Source: Plantactinospora sp. KBS50
Lineage (GTDB): Bacteria > Actinomycetota > Actinomycetes > Mycobacteriales > Micromonosporaceae
Reading direction: 5' to 3'
NCBI RefSeq assembly: GCF_002285795.1
Contig: NZ_CP022961.1
Span: 5,708,001 to 5,772,000, forward strand
Length of the DNA stretch: 64,000 bases
Position numbers and translations under genes: made by a program. The notes under the pieces are model-generated. The model saw nothing but the letters and a program-made list of their open reading frames with translations. It made no database searches and had not been told where the DNA came from. Of the stretch, positions 1-8,307 are shown in pieces. Position 1 is the first letter of the stretch, and each line of letters begins with the position of its first letter.

Positions 1-228
1 GCCCAGATCAAGCGCACCCTCCTGCTGGACGACGCGCAGCACGCGGCACTCACCGAGCGGATCAAGGTCGCCGCCGACGTGTTGCACCTGCGCCCCGAGA
101 TCCGCCGGCTGGACGGCCGCACCCAGATCAGGATCGCGCCGTGGGACGGCGAGGAGATCACCGAGCGTGAGGTGACCCTGGCCGCGCGCGTGGAGGACGT
201 CTACCGGTCCTGCCTGACCGGCGGCTGA
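1..228 (+). CDS. C-terminal end of an unrecognised protein (cut by window edge)
   Basis: An open frame enters from the left edge and ends at TGA 226-228, giving 75 residues. Codon use is strongly G/C at third positions, so it is a real gene end. The fragment is charged and apparently soluble (it begins AQIKRTLLLDD and ends YRSCLTGG), with no membrane segment and no motif I recognise. Its function cannot be judged from this piece. About 105 bases separate it from the next gene on the same strand. Confidence 0.6.
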   Translation, partial: AQIKRTLLLDDAQHAALTERIKVAADVLHLRPEIRRLDGRTQIRIAPWDGEEITEREVTLAARVEDVYRSCLTGG

Positions 229-333
229 GCCGCGGGTCCCGCTGCGCCGACCGTACCGGCCCCGGCCACACCGGCCGTCGCCCGGTCGGCCCGCGATGGC
301 CGCGGTTGACGCCACGATCTAGCCTCCAGAAAC

Positions 334-696
334 ATGACAGACGTACGCTTCGACCGGCGTGAGCAGCTCCACCAGATCGAGAGCGGCCTGCTCGAAGGCG
401 AACAGATCATCGCGGTCTACGACGCCATCGGCACCGGCACCGGCTTCCTCGGTCTCACCAACCGGCGGGTCATCATCCAGGACAAGTCGTTCGTCGGCAA
501 GCGGTACGCGATCACGAGCATCCCGTACTCGAAGATCACCAGCGTGAGCGTGGTCAGCAACAAGTCGTGGGGCGGCTCGTTCTTCTCCACCGGCTCCATC
601 GCGATCGGCGTCGGCGCGCACAGCTACGAGGTGGAGTTCCGCGGCTCGGACAAGAGCCACCACGTGCACAACGTGATCCTGCACTTCATCTCCTGA
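334..696 (+). CDS. PH domain-containing protein
   Basis: A 120-residue soluble protein beginning MTDVRFDRREQLHQIESGLLEGEQIIAVYDA. The pattern of a short helix, then GEQI.AVYDA, then FLGLTNRRVIIQDK, then alternating beta strands ending in a helix (HHVHNVILHFIS) is that of bacterial pleckstrin-homology-like domains (bPH families). Their ligands are mostly unknown. There is no signal peptide or membrane segment, so it should be cytoplasmic. The ATG at 334 begins the conserved helix. It stands alone, with about 80 bases to the next, convergent gene. The fold assignment is good; the role is unknown. Confidence 0.8.
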   Translation: MTDVRFDRREQLHQIESGLLEGEQIIAVYDAIGTGTGFLGLTNRRVIIQDKSFVGKRYAITSIPYSKITSVSVVSNKSWGGSFFSTGSIAIGVGAHSYEVEFRGSDKSHHVHNVILHFIS

Positions 697-778
697 CCGG
701 ACACGACCGCCCCACCCGGGCGGGCCGGACCGCCCGCACGGGTGGCCGCGGCACGCCCGCAGGTGGCGGCGGCACGGG

Positions 779-1144
779 TCAGCGGAACCGCGCCCGGGCG
801 ATCTCCCGACTCGTCTCGGTGGGCCGGTCGACCTCCAGCACCAGCCGCTCGTACCGCACGCCGACCAACTCGACCAGGAGCACCGTCTCGGCCCGGTGCA
901 CGCACCAGAACGACCACCCGGTCGCCCGCGAGAAGTAGCTGCCCGCCATGATCGCCCCGGGCCAGAAGGTGCCGGGCAGTCGCCAGCCGCTCCCCCGGGC
1001 GTACGCCTCGGCGCGCGGGACCGGACGGACCGAGGTCACCGACGTGAGCGGCGCCTCGAACCCGGTCGCGAGGGCCCACACCCGGTCCAACCCGCTCAGC
1101 CGCACGACCAACCGGTCGCCGCTCACATCCACCGACACCGACAC
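779..1144 (-). CDS. Conserved hypothetical protein
   Basis: A 121-residue protein read from GTG 1144 (SVSVDVSGDRLVVRLSG). It is mainly beta-strand in pattern, with a central LPGTFWPGAIMAGSYF stretch and a C-terminal RYERLVLEVDRP segment followed by a short helix (ETSREIARARFR). I recall similar small actinobacterial proteins of unknown function. There is no signal peptide or clear transmembrane helix. It lies downstream of the peptidase E-like gene, on the same strand and about 96 bases away, and could be co-transcribed. No function is assigned. Confidence 0.6.
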   Translation of the reverse strand: MSVSVDVSGDRLVVRLSGLDRVWALATGFEAPLTSVTSVRPVPRAEAYARGSGWRLPGTFWPGAIMAGSYFSRATGWSFWCVHRAETVLLVELVGVRYERLVLEVDRPTETSREIARARFR

Positions 1145-1240
1145 GTTCCACCGTACCCGCGGCGCCCGCCGGACGGCTCGCCGAGCGGCTCGGCGTGGAT
1201 CGGCGGCACCACCCCGGCAACCGGCCGTCGCCGCCGGGTC

Positions 1241-1978
1241 TCAGTCGGTCAGCAGGCGGGGCGCGATCGGCGTCTCCGTCACCGTGCCGTCCGGGCCGCG
1301 CCGCACCTCGTACGCAGAAACGCCCGGACGGTCCGCGACGGCCTCGACCAGCCGCGTGCCCCGGTAGACCAGGCCGACGCCGTTGTCGGTGCAGTACGCC
1401 GAGGGAAGGGTCCGGTCGCCGACCACCCGGTGCGTCAGCGGCCGGCGCTGCTCCTCGCCGTCGTAGTGCACGCCGTTGGTGTACGGCAGCCAGCCCAGTC
1501 CGGCGGTGAACGGCCGCAGCGTCGGGCCGAAGCTGTCCGTCGGTCCCCCGACGTGCCAGCAGATCGAGCCGGCCGAGACGCCGGCCAGGACCACACCGGC
1601 CTGCCAGCACTCGTGCAGGATCTCGTCGAGGCCGTGCACCCGCCACACCGCCACCAGGTTCGCCACGCTGCCGCCGCCGACCCAGATCACGTCCTGGTGC
1701 AGCAGGTGCGCCCGGACGTCGTCCACGGTCGGCATCGGGTACAGGCTCAGGTGCGAGACCCGGAACCGCGTACCGGCAAACATCGCGTACCAGCGTGCCG
1801 TCGACTCCGGCCAGTCCCCGCCGGCCTGGCCCAGGTAGCACAGCCGCGGCTGGTCCTCGGCCCCGGCCAGCGCGGCGGCAAGCCCGAACACCGGGCTCGG
1901 GCGGAAGTCGAGCGGCCCGCGTCCGGTGTGGAACAGGCCCATGCTGGTGGCGACAATGGTGGGTTCGCTGGCCGGCAT
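1241..1978 (-). CDS. Peptidase E-like protein (family S51, type 1 glutamine amidotransferase fold)
   Basis: A 245-residue cytoplasmic protein. GVSAGSICW matches the nucleophile elbow of S51 peptidases (dipeptidase E, cyanophycinase), with the serine in GxSAG. Upstream, the VIWVGGGSVANLVAVWRVHG segment matches the Gly-rich loop of the same fold. S51 enzymes cleave Asp-Xaa dipeptides or acidic polymers. The substrate here cannot be read from sequence. The ATG at 1978 begins MPASEPTIVATSMG, consistent with the family N-terminus. The gene lies 68 bases downstream of an ABC ATPase gene on the same strand, so it may be the last gene of that operon. Confidence 0.8.
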   Translation of the reverse strand: MPASEPTIVATSMGLFHTGRGPLDFRPSPVFGLAAALAGAEDQPRLCYLGQAGGDWPESTARWYAMFAGTRFRVSHLSLYPMPTVDDVRAHLLHQDVIWVGGGSVANLVAVWRVHGLDEILHECWQAGVVLAGVSAGSICWHVGGPTDSFGPTLRPFTAGLGWLPYTNGVHYDGEEQRRPLTHRVVGDRTLPSAYCTDNGVGLVYRGTRLVEAVADRPGVSAYEVRRGPDGTVTETPIAPRLLTD

Positions 1979-2046
1979 GACGGCGCCTCCGTTCGCTCGG
2001 GAACCCCATACTGCTCCCCGGGCGCCCGCCCCGGCCATCCGGCGTG

Positions 2047-2703
2047 CTACCTGCGGATCAGCTCGGCCCGGCCGTCGGCGAGGTGCAGCTCGGCGTCGCA
2101 GTCGGCCGCCGCCTCGGCGTCGTGGGTCGCGAACACCACCGTCGCCCCGCGCCGGGCCTCCCCGTGGAGCAGGTCGAGAACGCGCTGCCGGTTCCCGGCG
2201 TCCTGCTCGCTGGTGATCTCGTCGGCGAGCAGCACGTCGCCGTGCAGCGCCAGAGCGCGGGCGATCGCCGTGCGTTGCTGCTGCCCGCCGGAGAGTTCCT
2301 CGACGAGCTGGTCCGCCTGGCCGGACAGGCCCAGCCGGTCCAACTGCTCGTCGGTCCGGCGCCGGGCCTCGGCCGGGGCAGCGCCGGCCGCGATCAGGGC
2401 GACCTGAAGGTTCTCCGCCGCCGTGAGGATCTCGGCGAGCCCGTTGTCCTGCGGAATGATGAGCACGCCCTGGGCCATGGCGTGATCCCGGTCGCGCAGC
2501 GCCGCATCGTCCACCGTCACCCCGCCGGCGCTGGGCCGCAGCAGACCGGCCATGGCGGCCAGCAGGGTCGTCTTGCCCGCCCCGGACGGGCCGGTGACCG
2601 CGAGCACCCGCCCGGGCCACGCCGTGACGGAGACCTCTTGCAGCACCGGGTGCCCGGCGAGGTAGGCCACGCTCAGCCGGTCCACCACCACGGTCCGGCT
2701 CAT
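2047..2703 (-). CDS. ABC transporter ATP-binding protein
   Basis: A 218-residue ABC ATPase. It has Walker A GPSGAGKTT near residue 38, a Q-loop in IIPQDNGL, signature LSGGQQQR, Walker B VLLADE with ITSEQDA following, and the switch histidine in FATHDAE. Length and motif spacing are those of MacB/LolD-type ATPases that pair with FtsX-like permeases. The start ATG (2703-2701) overlaps the TGA of the preceding ATPase gene in an ATGA arrangement, so the two are translationally coupled. With the large permease upstream it should form a tripartite export or mechanotransmission complex at the membrane. The substrate is unknown. Confidence 0.9.
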   Translation of the reverse strand: MSRTVVVDRLSVAYLAGHPVLQEVSVTAWPGRVLAVTGPSGAGKTTLLAAMAGLLRPSAGGVTVDDAALRDRDHAMAQGVLIIPQDNGLAEILTAAENLQVALIAAGAAPAEARRRTDEQLDRLGLSGQADQLVEELSGGQQQRTAIARALALHGDVLLADEITSEQDAGNRQRVLDLLHGEARRGATVVFATHDAEAAADCDAELHLADGRAELIRR

Positions 2704-3578
2704 CGCTGCTCCTGCGCGCGGTTGACGGGTACGAGCAGCAGCGCACCGCCCGGCTGCGGTTCCACCCGCAGCAGCGCGCCCGGTCCGAGCGTCTCGGCGA
2801 CGTCGGGCGGCAGGTGCAGCGAGCCGTCCCGGCCCAGGACGCTGTAGTCCTCGCCGCTGCGCCCCTCGGCGCCGACCCGGCCGTCCCGGATGGTGACCAC
2901 CCGGTCCATCCGGGCCGCCACGTCCGGGTCGTGGGTGACCAGCACGACGGTGCTGCCGGCCCGGTGTGCGTCGGCGAGCGCCGTGAGCACCTCGTCCCGG
3001 GCGGCGGCGTCGAGTTGGCTGGTCGGCTCGTCGGCCAGCAGCAGGCCGGGGTGGTTGGCCAGCCCGACGGCCAGGGCGAGGCGCTGGCGACTGCCGGGGC
3101 CGAGTTCGGCCGGGCGGCGGCGGGCGTCGGCGGCGAGGCCGACCAGTTCCAGCACCTGCCGGGGCGCGGGTACGGCCCGGCCGGCCGGCGCGCCGCGCTG
3201 GGCGAACCGGACGTTCTGCTCGGCGCTCAGGTACGGCAGCAGGTTGCGCTCGCTGCCCTGCAACACCACCCCGACGTCGCCGGCGCGCATCCGTTGCAGC
3301 TCCGCCGGGCCGGCCTTCACCAGGTCGTGCTCGCCGACCCCGAGCCGGCCGGCGGCCGGTCGCAGCAGCCCGGCCAGCAACGACAGCAGGGTGGACTTGC
3401 CGGAGCCGGACGGACCGACCAGCGCCACGGACTGACCGGGGACGATGTCGAGGTCCACACCGGACAGCGCGACGACGTCGTAGCCCTCCAGCCGGTAGAT
3501 GTGGACCAGGCCGCGGCAGGTCACCCCGATCGGCTCGGTTGCCGGGGCACGCCGCCCGGCGGCGGTGGCGAGGCTCAT
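2700..3578 (-). CDS. ABC transporter ATP-binding protein with degenerate signature motif
   Basis: A 292-residue ABC ATPase starting at ATG 3578. Walker A is GPSGSGKST, Walker B is LLLADEPTS and the H-loop is VTHDPD. The signature helix reads LGPGSRQRLALA instead of LSGGQ. A C-terminal extension of about 60 residues (from GAEGRSGEDYS) contains beta-rich sequence not found in the partner ATPase. The start overlaps the stop of the permease frame (ATGA, 3575-3578) and the stop overlaps the start of the next ATPase. The permease and both ATPases are thus tightly coupled. Two different ATPases, one with a weak signature, suggest an asymmetric heterodimer. Confidence 0.88.
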   Translation of the reverse strand: MSLATAAGRRAPATEPIGVTCRGLVHIYRLEGYDVVALSGVDLDIVPGQSVALVGPSGSGKSTLLSLLAGLLRPAAGRLGVGEHDLVKAGPAELQRMRAGDVGVVLQGSERNLLPYLSAEQNVRFAQRGAPAGRAVPAPRQVLELVGLAADARRRPAELGPGSRQRLALAVGLANHPGLLLADEPTSQLDAAARDEVLTALADAHRAGSTVVLVTHDPDVAARMDRVVTIRDGRVGAEGRSGEDYSVLGRDGSLHLPPDVAETLGPGALLRVEPQPGGALLLVPVNRAQEQR

Positions 3579-4741
3579 CGGACCCCCTTCGGTTCGGCCC
3601 GGCGGACGATCCGGGGCGCGGCGAGTACGGTGCCGGCCAGGCAGCAGGCCAGTACCGCGAGGGCGCCCGGCAGCCACCAGCCGGTCGGCCGGTACGCAGG
3701 TCTGAGCGCCTCCGGATCGATGCTGACCAGCGGGATCGCCGGAAGCAGCAGGGCCGCCCCGACCAGCCCGGCCGGTACGCCGATCAGGATGGCCAGGCCG
3801 AACAGGCTCGCGTACTCGCCCCGCAGCGACCGGCGCAGGACCGCTCGCGCCACACCGGCGGTACGCAGCGCGGCCAGTTCCCGGATCCGGGCGCGCACCC
3901 CGACCGACGCGGTCAGCAGCAGCGTGCCGATCGCCAGCAGCACCGCGATCGCGCCGGCGGCCAGGTAGAGGCGGAGCGCCAGTGCGGGCGCGAGCCGACC
4001 CAGCTCGACCCGCCGGTCCGCCAGGGTGTGCACCGAGGTCGGCTGCACCCCGCCGGCGGCGAGCCGGGCCGGCAGCCCCGGGTCGACGGCGCCGGTCGTC
4101 CACACCTGGTACTCGACGCCGGTGAGCGAAAAGCCGCCGCGGACCGCCTGGCGCAGCTCGGTCTCCAGGTCGAACAGCATGGCGTGGTCGCCGGAACCGG
4201 GCAACGCGGCGAACCGCTCGGTGACCCGCCAACGGTCCGGCGTCGAGCCCAGGGCGGCGAAGTCGTACGCCTCGGCCGTCGCGTCCTGGGCCGGAGCCGG
4301 CCCGGCCAGCACGGTGGGCAGCTCGGCCGGGGTGTCCGCGTACTCGATCACCGGATCGCCCGGTGCCGTGCTGGTCACCGAGATCCCGAGGCCCGTGCCG
4401 GCGGGCGCGACGTCGAGCCGCTGCCCCTGCTGCGCGTCGGGGGCCGGACGCCAGGCGTCCGGGTCGCCGAGCCGGGCGTCCACCGGGGCGTCGCCGTCGC
4501 GGACCGCGTCGACGGTCAGCTCCGCTTCGATCGGCGCGGTCTCGCCCGGGAAGTGCCGGACGGACAGGGCGAGCAGGCGGCAGCCCGCGGAGCAGCCGGG
4601 CAGCGCGGCGGTGTACGCGTGCCGGCCGGCGACCAGATCGCCGAGGTCGACCGGTTGGATCCCGGCGCCGCGCTCGACGATCAGCGCGAGGGACATCGGC
4701 CGGCCGGGGCCGCGCCGGGTCACCGTCGCGTCCACTGTCAC
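3575..4741 (-). CDS. FtsX-family ABC permease, C-terminal part (frame separated from N-terminal part)
   Basis: An open frame of 388 residues containing the end of a periplasmic beta-rich domain (VTVDATVTRRG, then GCSAGCRLLALSVRHFPG). It then has the second FtsX-like core: a membrane segment near AIAVLLAIGTLLLTA, the cytoplasmic VGVRARIRELAALRTAGVAR motif, and two or three further helices. A GTG at 4741 overlaps the upstream TGA as GTGA, so separate coupled translation is conceivable. However, the beta domain is cut in the middle, and adding one base in the 4741-4747 C/G run restores a single permease of about 1,020 residues. I favour a frameshift. Confidence 0.75.
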   Translation of the reverse strand: MTVDATVTRRGPGRPMSLALIVERGAGIQPVDLGDLVAGRHAYTAALPGCSAGCRLLALSVRHFPGETAPIEAELTVDAVRDGDAPVDARLGDPDAWRPAPDAQQGQRLDVAPAGTGLGISVTSTAPGDPVIEYADTPAELPTVLAGPAPAQDATAEAYDFAALGSTPDRWRVTERFAALPGSGDHAMLFDLETELRQAVRGGFSLTGVEYQVWTTGAVDPGLPARLAAGGVQPTSVHTLADRRVELGRLAPALALRLYLAAGAIAVLLAIGTLLLTASVGVRARIRELAALRTAGVARAVLRRSLRGEYASLFGLAILIGVPAGLVGAALLLPAIPLVSIDPEALRPAYRPTGWWLPGALAVLACCLAGTVLAAPRIVRRAEPKGVR

Positions 4742-6636
4742 CCGGGGCCGTGCAACAGCAGCACCGGCTCGGCCTCCGAACGCAGCTGTCGGGCGACGGC
4801 GGTGGGCACCGCGGCGTCCCCGCCCGGCCAGACGGCGATCCCGGGCAGTCGCCCGGCGTCCACGCCGACCGAGATCGTCCGGGCCTGGCCGTAGAACTGG
4901 AACCGGCGTACCACCGCCATCGCCTGCCGGCCGCCCGGGTCGGCGGCCCGCACGGCGGCCAGCAGGGTGGCCGGGTCCGGGGCGTTCACCTGGTACACCC
5001 GGCGGGCTCCGAGATCGGCGCGGGCCGCCGTCTCCCGGTTGCCGGCGGCGACGTCCCAGCCGGTGGCGGCGAAGGCGAGCAGCGCCACCGCGACGGTGAG
5101 CAGCGCGACGACGCGGGCATGGGCCGGCCGCCGGGAGAGCTGGGCGGCCGCCAGCAGCGCCGCGAGCTGGCCGCGCCGCGCCGCGCGCCGGCCGCGCGCC
5201 CGGGCCCGCCAGCCGAGCAGCCGCCCGGCGAGCAGGCCGGCGACCAGCGCGACCAGGGCCGGCGCCGCGTACGCGATGGGTGTGCTGCGGTCCTGGCCGG
5301 CGAGCACCTGATACAGGGCCGCGAGGGCCAGCGCGCCGGCCGCGGCCTCGACCGCCGCGACCCGGCGCCGGGACCGCGACGGCACCCGGCGCAGCAGGGC
5401 CAGCACGTCGGCCCGCAGCGTGCGCCGGCCGGCCAGGGCGATCGCCGCCGCGGCGCCGAGCAACGCGGCGGCGCCGGCCAGCAGCACCCGGGTGGTCAGC
5501 TCGGCGTGCGCGGTGTCCGCGAGGAACGCGCGGGCGGCCAGTTCGGTGGCGGCCATCCCCAACCCGAGCCCGACCGGGGTCGCCAGCAGCACCAGCAGCA
5601 GCGGCTCCCCGACGCCGAACCCGGCGAGCTGGGCCGGGCGCAGCCCGCGCAGCCGGCCGAGGGCGATCTCCGGCGCCCGTTCCTCGGTGACCGCCGCGGC
5701 CACCACGAACAGCACGAACAGGCAGAGCAGGACCAGCGGCAGGGCGACCAGCGGCACGGACCGGGCGATGGCCCGGTGCTGGCGTTCGGTCTCGGTCAGG
5801 AAGTTCGGCAGGCCGGACTCGATGGACAGGTTCGCGCGGCCGGCGTACGCGTCGAGGGCCGCGAGATCCGCGCGCAGCCCGGGGATGTCGTCGACCCGCA
5901 CCTGCGCGACGCGCAGCGGGTACTCGACCGACACCGTGGGCGGCCAGGCCCGGCCGTACAGCCCGTCGGTGACCGCCACGAACGCCGTGTCCAGGCTGTA
6001 GGTGTCGGTCTTGTCGTTGTACCCCATGCCGAAGTACAGCCCGCGGCCCCAGTACGGATCCTGGATGGTGGCGGTCGGGTCGTAGATGCCGGTGACCGTG
6101 ACCGGGGTGGCCGGATCCGGTTCCCGCTGGGCGACGGCGCCCGTCGGGATCCGTTCCTGCACCGGTATCCGCTGGCCGACCCCGGCACCCAGGAACGTGG
6201 CCGACCGGTCGGCCACGACCACCTCGCCGGGCCGGGCCGGGCAGGCACCGGCGACCAGCCGCAGATGCGCGCAGGCGTCCCCCCGCCAGACCATCGGCAA
6301 CTGGGTCAGCGCGTTCCGGCCGGGCACCACCATCTCCAGCTCGACCGCGGCCTGCGGGGGCGCCAGCCGATCCGCCAGCACGGGCGACCCGGCCAGCGCA
6401 TCCTGGCTGGCGGCCAGCGCGGCGCGGTCGTCGGCAGCCCTGGTCTCGCTGACAACTCCCGCGAGCGCCGCCGGCTGGGCGGTGAGCACGTCGGTCAGCA
6501 CCGACTGCTGCGCGGCGCGGGTGTACGCCGGTATCGCCACCGCGGTGGCCGCGGTGACCGCGACCAGCAGCGCCACCACCAGGGAGCGGCCCGGTCGGTA
6601 CGCGATCCCGCGCACCGCCACCCACCAGGACGGCAT
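4738..6636 (-). CDS. FtsX-family ABC permease, N-terminal part (frameshifted at its end)
   Basis: A 632-residue frame starting at ATG 6636 (MPSWWVAVRGIAYRPGRS), preceded by a GGAGG ribosome site. It has an N-terminal membrane helix (SLVVALLVAVTAATAVAIPAY), a large extracytoplasmic domain of about 300 residues, and then the first FtsX core with VTEERAPEIALGRLRGL and several helices. A further membrane cluster (ALAALYQVL, APALVALVAGLLAG) follows. It stops abruptly at TGA 4738-4740, just after LLLHGPG, and the next frame continues the same domain. Together with the downstream part it forms the usual two-core permease of about 1,000 residues that works with the two ATPases downstream. Confidence 0.8.
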   Translation of the reverse strand: MPSWWVAVRGIAYRPGRSLVVALLVAVTAATAVAIPAYTRAAQQSVLTDVLTAQPAALAGVVSETRAADDRAALAASQDALAGSPVLADRLAPPQAAVELEMVVPGRNALTQLPMVWRGDACAHLRLVAGACPARPGEVVVADRSATFLGAGVGQRIPVQERIPTGAVAQREPDPATPVTVTGIYDPTATIQDPYWGRGLYFGMGYNDKTDTYSLDTAFVAVTDGLYGRAWPPTVSVEYPLRVAQVRVDDIPGLRADLAALDAYAGRANLSIESGLPNFLTETERQHRAIARSVPLVALPLVLLCLFVLFVVAAAVTEERAPEIALGRLRGLRPAQLAGFGVGEPLLLVLLATPVGLGLGMAATELAARAFLADTAHAELTTRVLLAGAAALLGAAAAIALAGRRTLRADVLALLRRVPSRSRRRVAAVEAAAGALALAALYQVLAGQDRSTPIAYAAPALVALVAGLLAGRLLGWRARARGRRAARRGQLAALLAAAQLSRRPAHARVVALLTVAVALLAFAATGWDVAAGNRETAARADLGARRVYQVNAPDPATLLAAVRAADPGGRQAMAVVRRFQFYGQARTISVGVDAGRLPGIAVWPGGDAAVPTAVARQLRSEAEPVLLLHGPG

Positions 6637-6821
6637 GGCTCGCCTCCCCGCCTGTCGCCGACTGGAAACCTTGACCTTGCCTTGCAACGTGCGTGCGCCG
6701 GCACGGGGTTGCCGCCGTGTCCGGACCGTTATCCGGCCCCGAGCCCGGCCGGAGGGTGACGTCCGGGGAACGTCGCTAGGGTCTGCCGGTGCGATCTGCG
6801 GAGCGGGGCCGGAGCCGGGGC
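6637..6821. promoter_or_regulatory. Divergent promoter region between ABC operon and MFS gene
   Basis: About 185 bases separate the permease start (leftward) from the preferred start of the MFS gene (rightward), so both promoters must lie here. The stretch 6668-6690 is less GC-rich than its surroundings. It contains repeats of the hexamer CCTTGA/CCTTGC (ACCTTGACCTTGCCTTGC), which resemble a repeated half-site for a regulator. No clear -10/-35 pair could be fixed, and the operator reading is inference. Confidence 0.35.
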
Positions 6822-8267
6822 GTGACACAGCCGGAGGCGGTCCCGCAGGATCCCGTCGAGCCCGGCCCCGGTCGGGGTGCGACGCCGGTGAGCGCGGACC
6901 CGCGGGAGGGACCCGCCGAGCGCCGGCGAGGACGCTCGCTCGGTGCGGACTTCGGCCGGCTGTGGCACTCGTACACGGCGAGCACGGTCGGCAGCGCGGT
7001 CGGCAGCGGCGCGCTGCCGCTGGTGGCCGTCACGACCCTGCATGCGAGCACCCTCCAGGTGACGATGCTCGCGGCGCTGTCCGGGATCGCCGGGGCGCTC
7101 ATCCTGCTCCCGCTGGGCGCCCGGATCGACGCCGGGCGCAAGCGACCCGTGATGATCGCCAGTGATCTGGTCCGGTTCGCCGCCCTGCTCAGCGTCCCGG
7201 CCGCCGCGCTGACCGGGCTGTTGACGTACCCGCAGCTCGTGGTGGTGGGGGTGGTGCAGACGGCCGGCACGATGATCTTCATGGCCGCCAGCGGCGCACA
7301 TCTGAAGTGGCTGCTGCCGCCGGGCGACCGGGCCGAGGGCAACGCCCGCCTGGAGTCGGTCTTCTGGCTGGCGCAGAGCGCCGGCCCACCGGCGGGTGGC
7401 GTGTTGATCGGCTGGTTCGGCGGCACCGCCACCCTCGCGGTGGACGCGGTGTCGTACCTGGTCTCGGCCGCCTGGATCCGCCGGATCCGCCGGCCCGAGC
7501 CGCTGCCCGCGGTGCGGGCCACCACCGCGCCCGCACCGGCCGCCGCCGCTGTACCGGCCGCCGCTGTACCGGCCGCTGGTACGCCGGCCGCCGGCGGGCC
7601 GGCCGCCGGTGCGCCGGCGCGGGCCGCCACCGGACGGCTCGCCGAGCTGACCGCGGGTTGGCGCTACCTGCTGGGGCACCCCGACCTGCGGACGCTGTTC
7701 TGGAACTCGCTGCTCTTCGGCGGCCCGGTCATGCTGACCTCGCCGCTGCTCGCGGTGCTGATGCTGCGCGAGTTGCAGCTGCCACCCTGGCAGTACGGCC
7801 TCGCCCTGGGCGTGCCGTGCCTCGGGGCGGTGCTGGGCGCCCGGCTCGCCCCGGCGTTCACCCGCCGGTGGGGGATGCGCCGCATGCTGCTGCTGTTCGG
7901 GGTGCTGCGGGCGCCGTGGCTGCTGATGCTGCCACTGACCCCGGCCGGTACCGCCGGGCTGCTGGTCATCCTGGTGGCCGAGAGCGGCCTGCTGTTCGCC
8001 GCGGGCTGCTTCAACCCGTCGTTCGCCACGTTCCGGATGGCCGTGACCGACGACCGGGTGATGGCCCGGGTGGTGGCGGCCTGGTCCATCGGCTCGAAGA
8101 CCGCGCAGCCGGCGTTCATCGCGGCCGGCGGCCTGCTCGCCGCCGCCACCTCGACCCGGCTGGCGATCGGCGTGGCCGGCGCGTTCTGCCTGGGCAGCGC
8201 CGCACTGCTGCCGTGGCGGCGGGCGGCGTCACCGGCCGGCGACACGCTGAGCCCGGCGCCCGGCTGA
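6822..8267 (+). CDS. MFS transporter
   Basis: A membrane protein of 481 residues with about twelve hydrophobic segments in two halves. GARIDAGRKRPVMIASDLVR between TM2 and TM3 is the MFS motif A region. The halves are joined by an Ala/Pro/Gly-rich linker (repeats of AAAVPAAG near residue 240) of low complexity. The family resembles drug and siderophore exporters (DHA3-type, NarK/EntS-like), but the substrate is not visible. GTG 6822 was preferred because GGAG lies seven bases upstream. The frame is open back to GTG 6789, so 11 more residues are possible. It is divergent from the ABC operon. Confidence 0.85.
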   Translation: MTQPEAVPQDPVEPGPGRGATPVSADPREGPAERRRGRSLGADFGRLWHSYTASTVGSAVGSGALPLVAVTTLHASTLQVTMLAALSGIAGALILLPLGARIDAGRKRPVMIASDLVRFAALLSVPAAALTGLLTYPQLVVVGVVQTAGTMIFMAASGAHLKWLLPPGDRAEGNARLESVFWLAQSAGPPAGGVLIGWFGGTATLAVDAVSYLVSAAWIRRIRRPEPLPAVRATTAPAPAAAAVPAAAVPAAGTPAAGGPAAGAPARAATGRLAELTAGWRYLLGHPDLRTLFWNSLLFGGPVMLTSPLLAVLMLRELQLPPWQYGLALGVPCLGAVLGARLAPAFTRRWGMRRMLLLFGVLRAPWLLMLPLTPAGTAGLLVILVAESGLLFAAGCFNPSFATFRMAVTDDRVMARVVAAWSIGSKTAQPAFIAAGGLLAAATSTRLAIGVAGAFCLGSAALLPWRRAASPAGDTLSPAPG

Positions 8268-8307
8268 TCGGGCTGGCACACTGCCAGGCGACCGACGGGG
8301 AGGCAAG

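Noticed and set aside
4363-6759. A 798-codon plus-strand frame opposite the FtsX permease
   Set aside because: The translation is a Gly/Arg/Gln-rich artefact, while the opposite strand encodes clear membrane helices and FtsX motifs.
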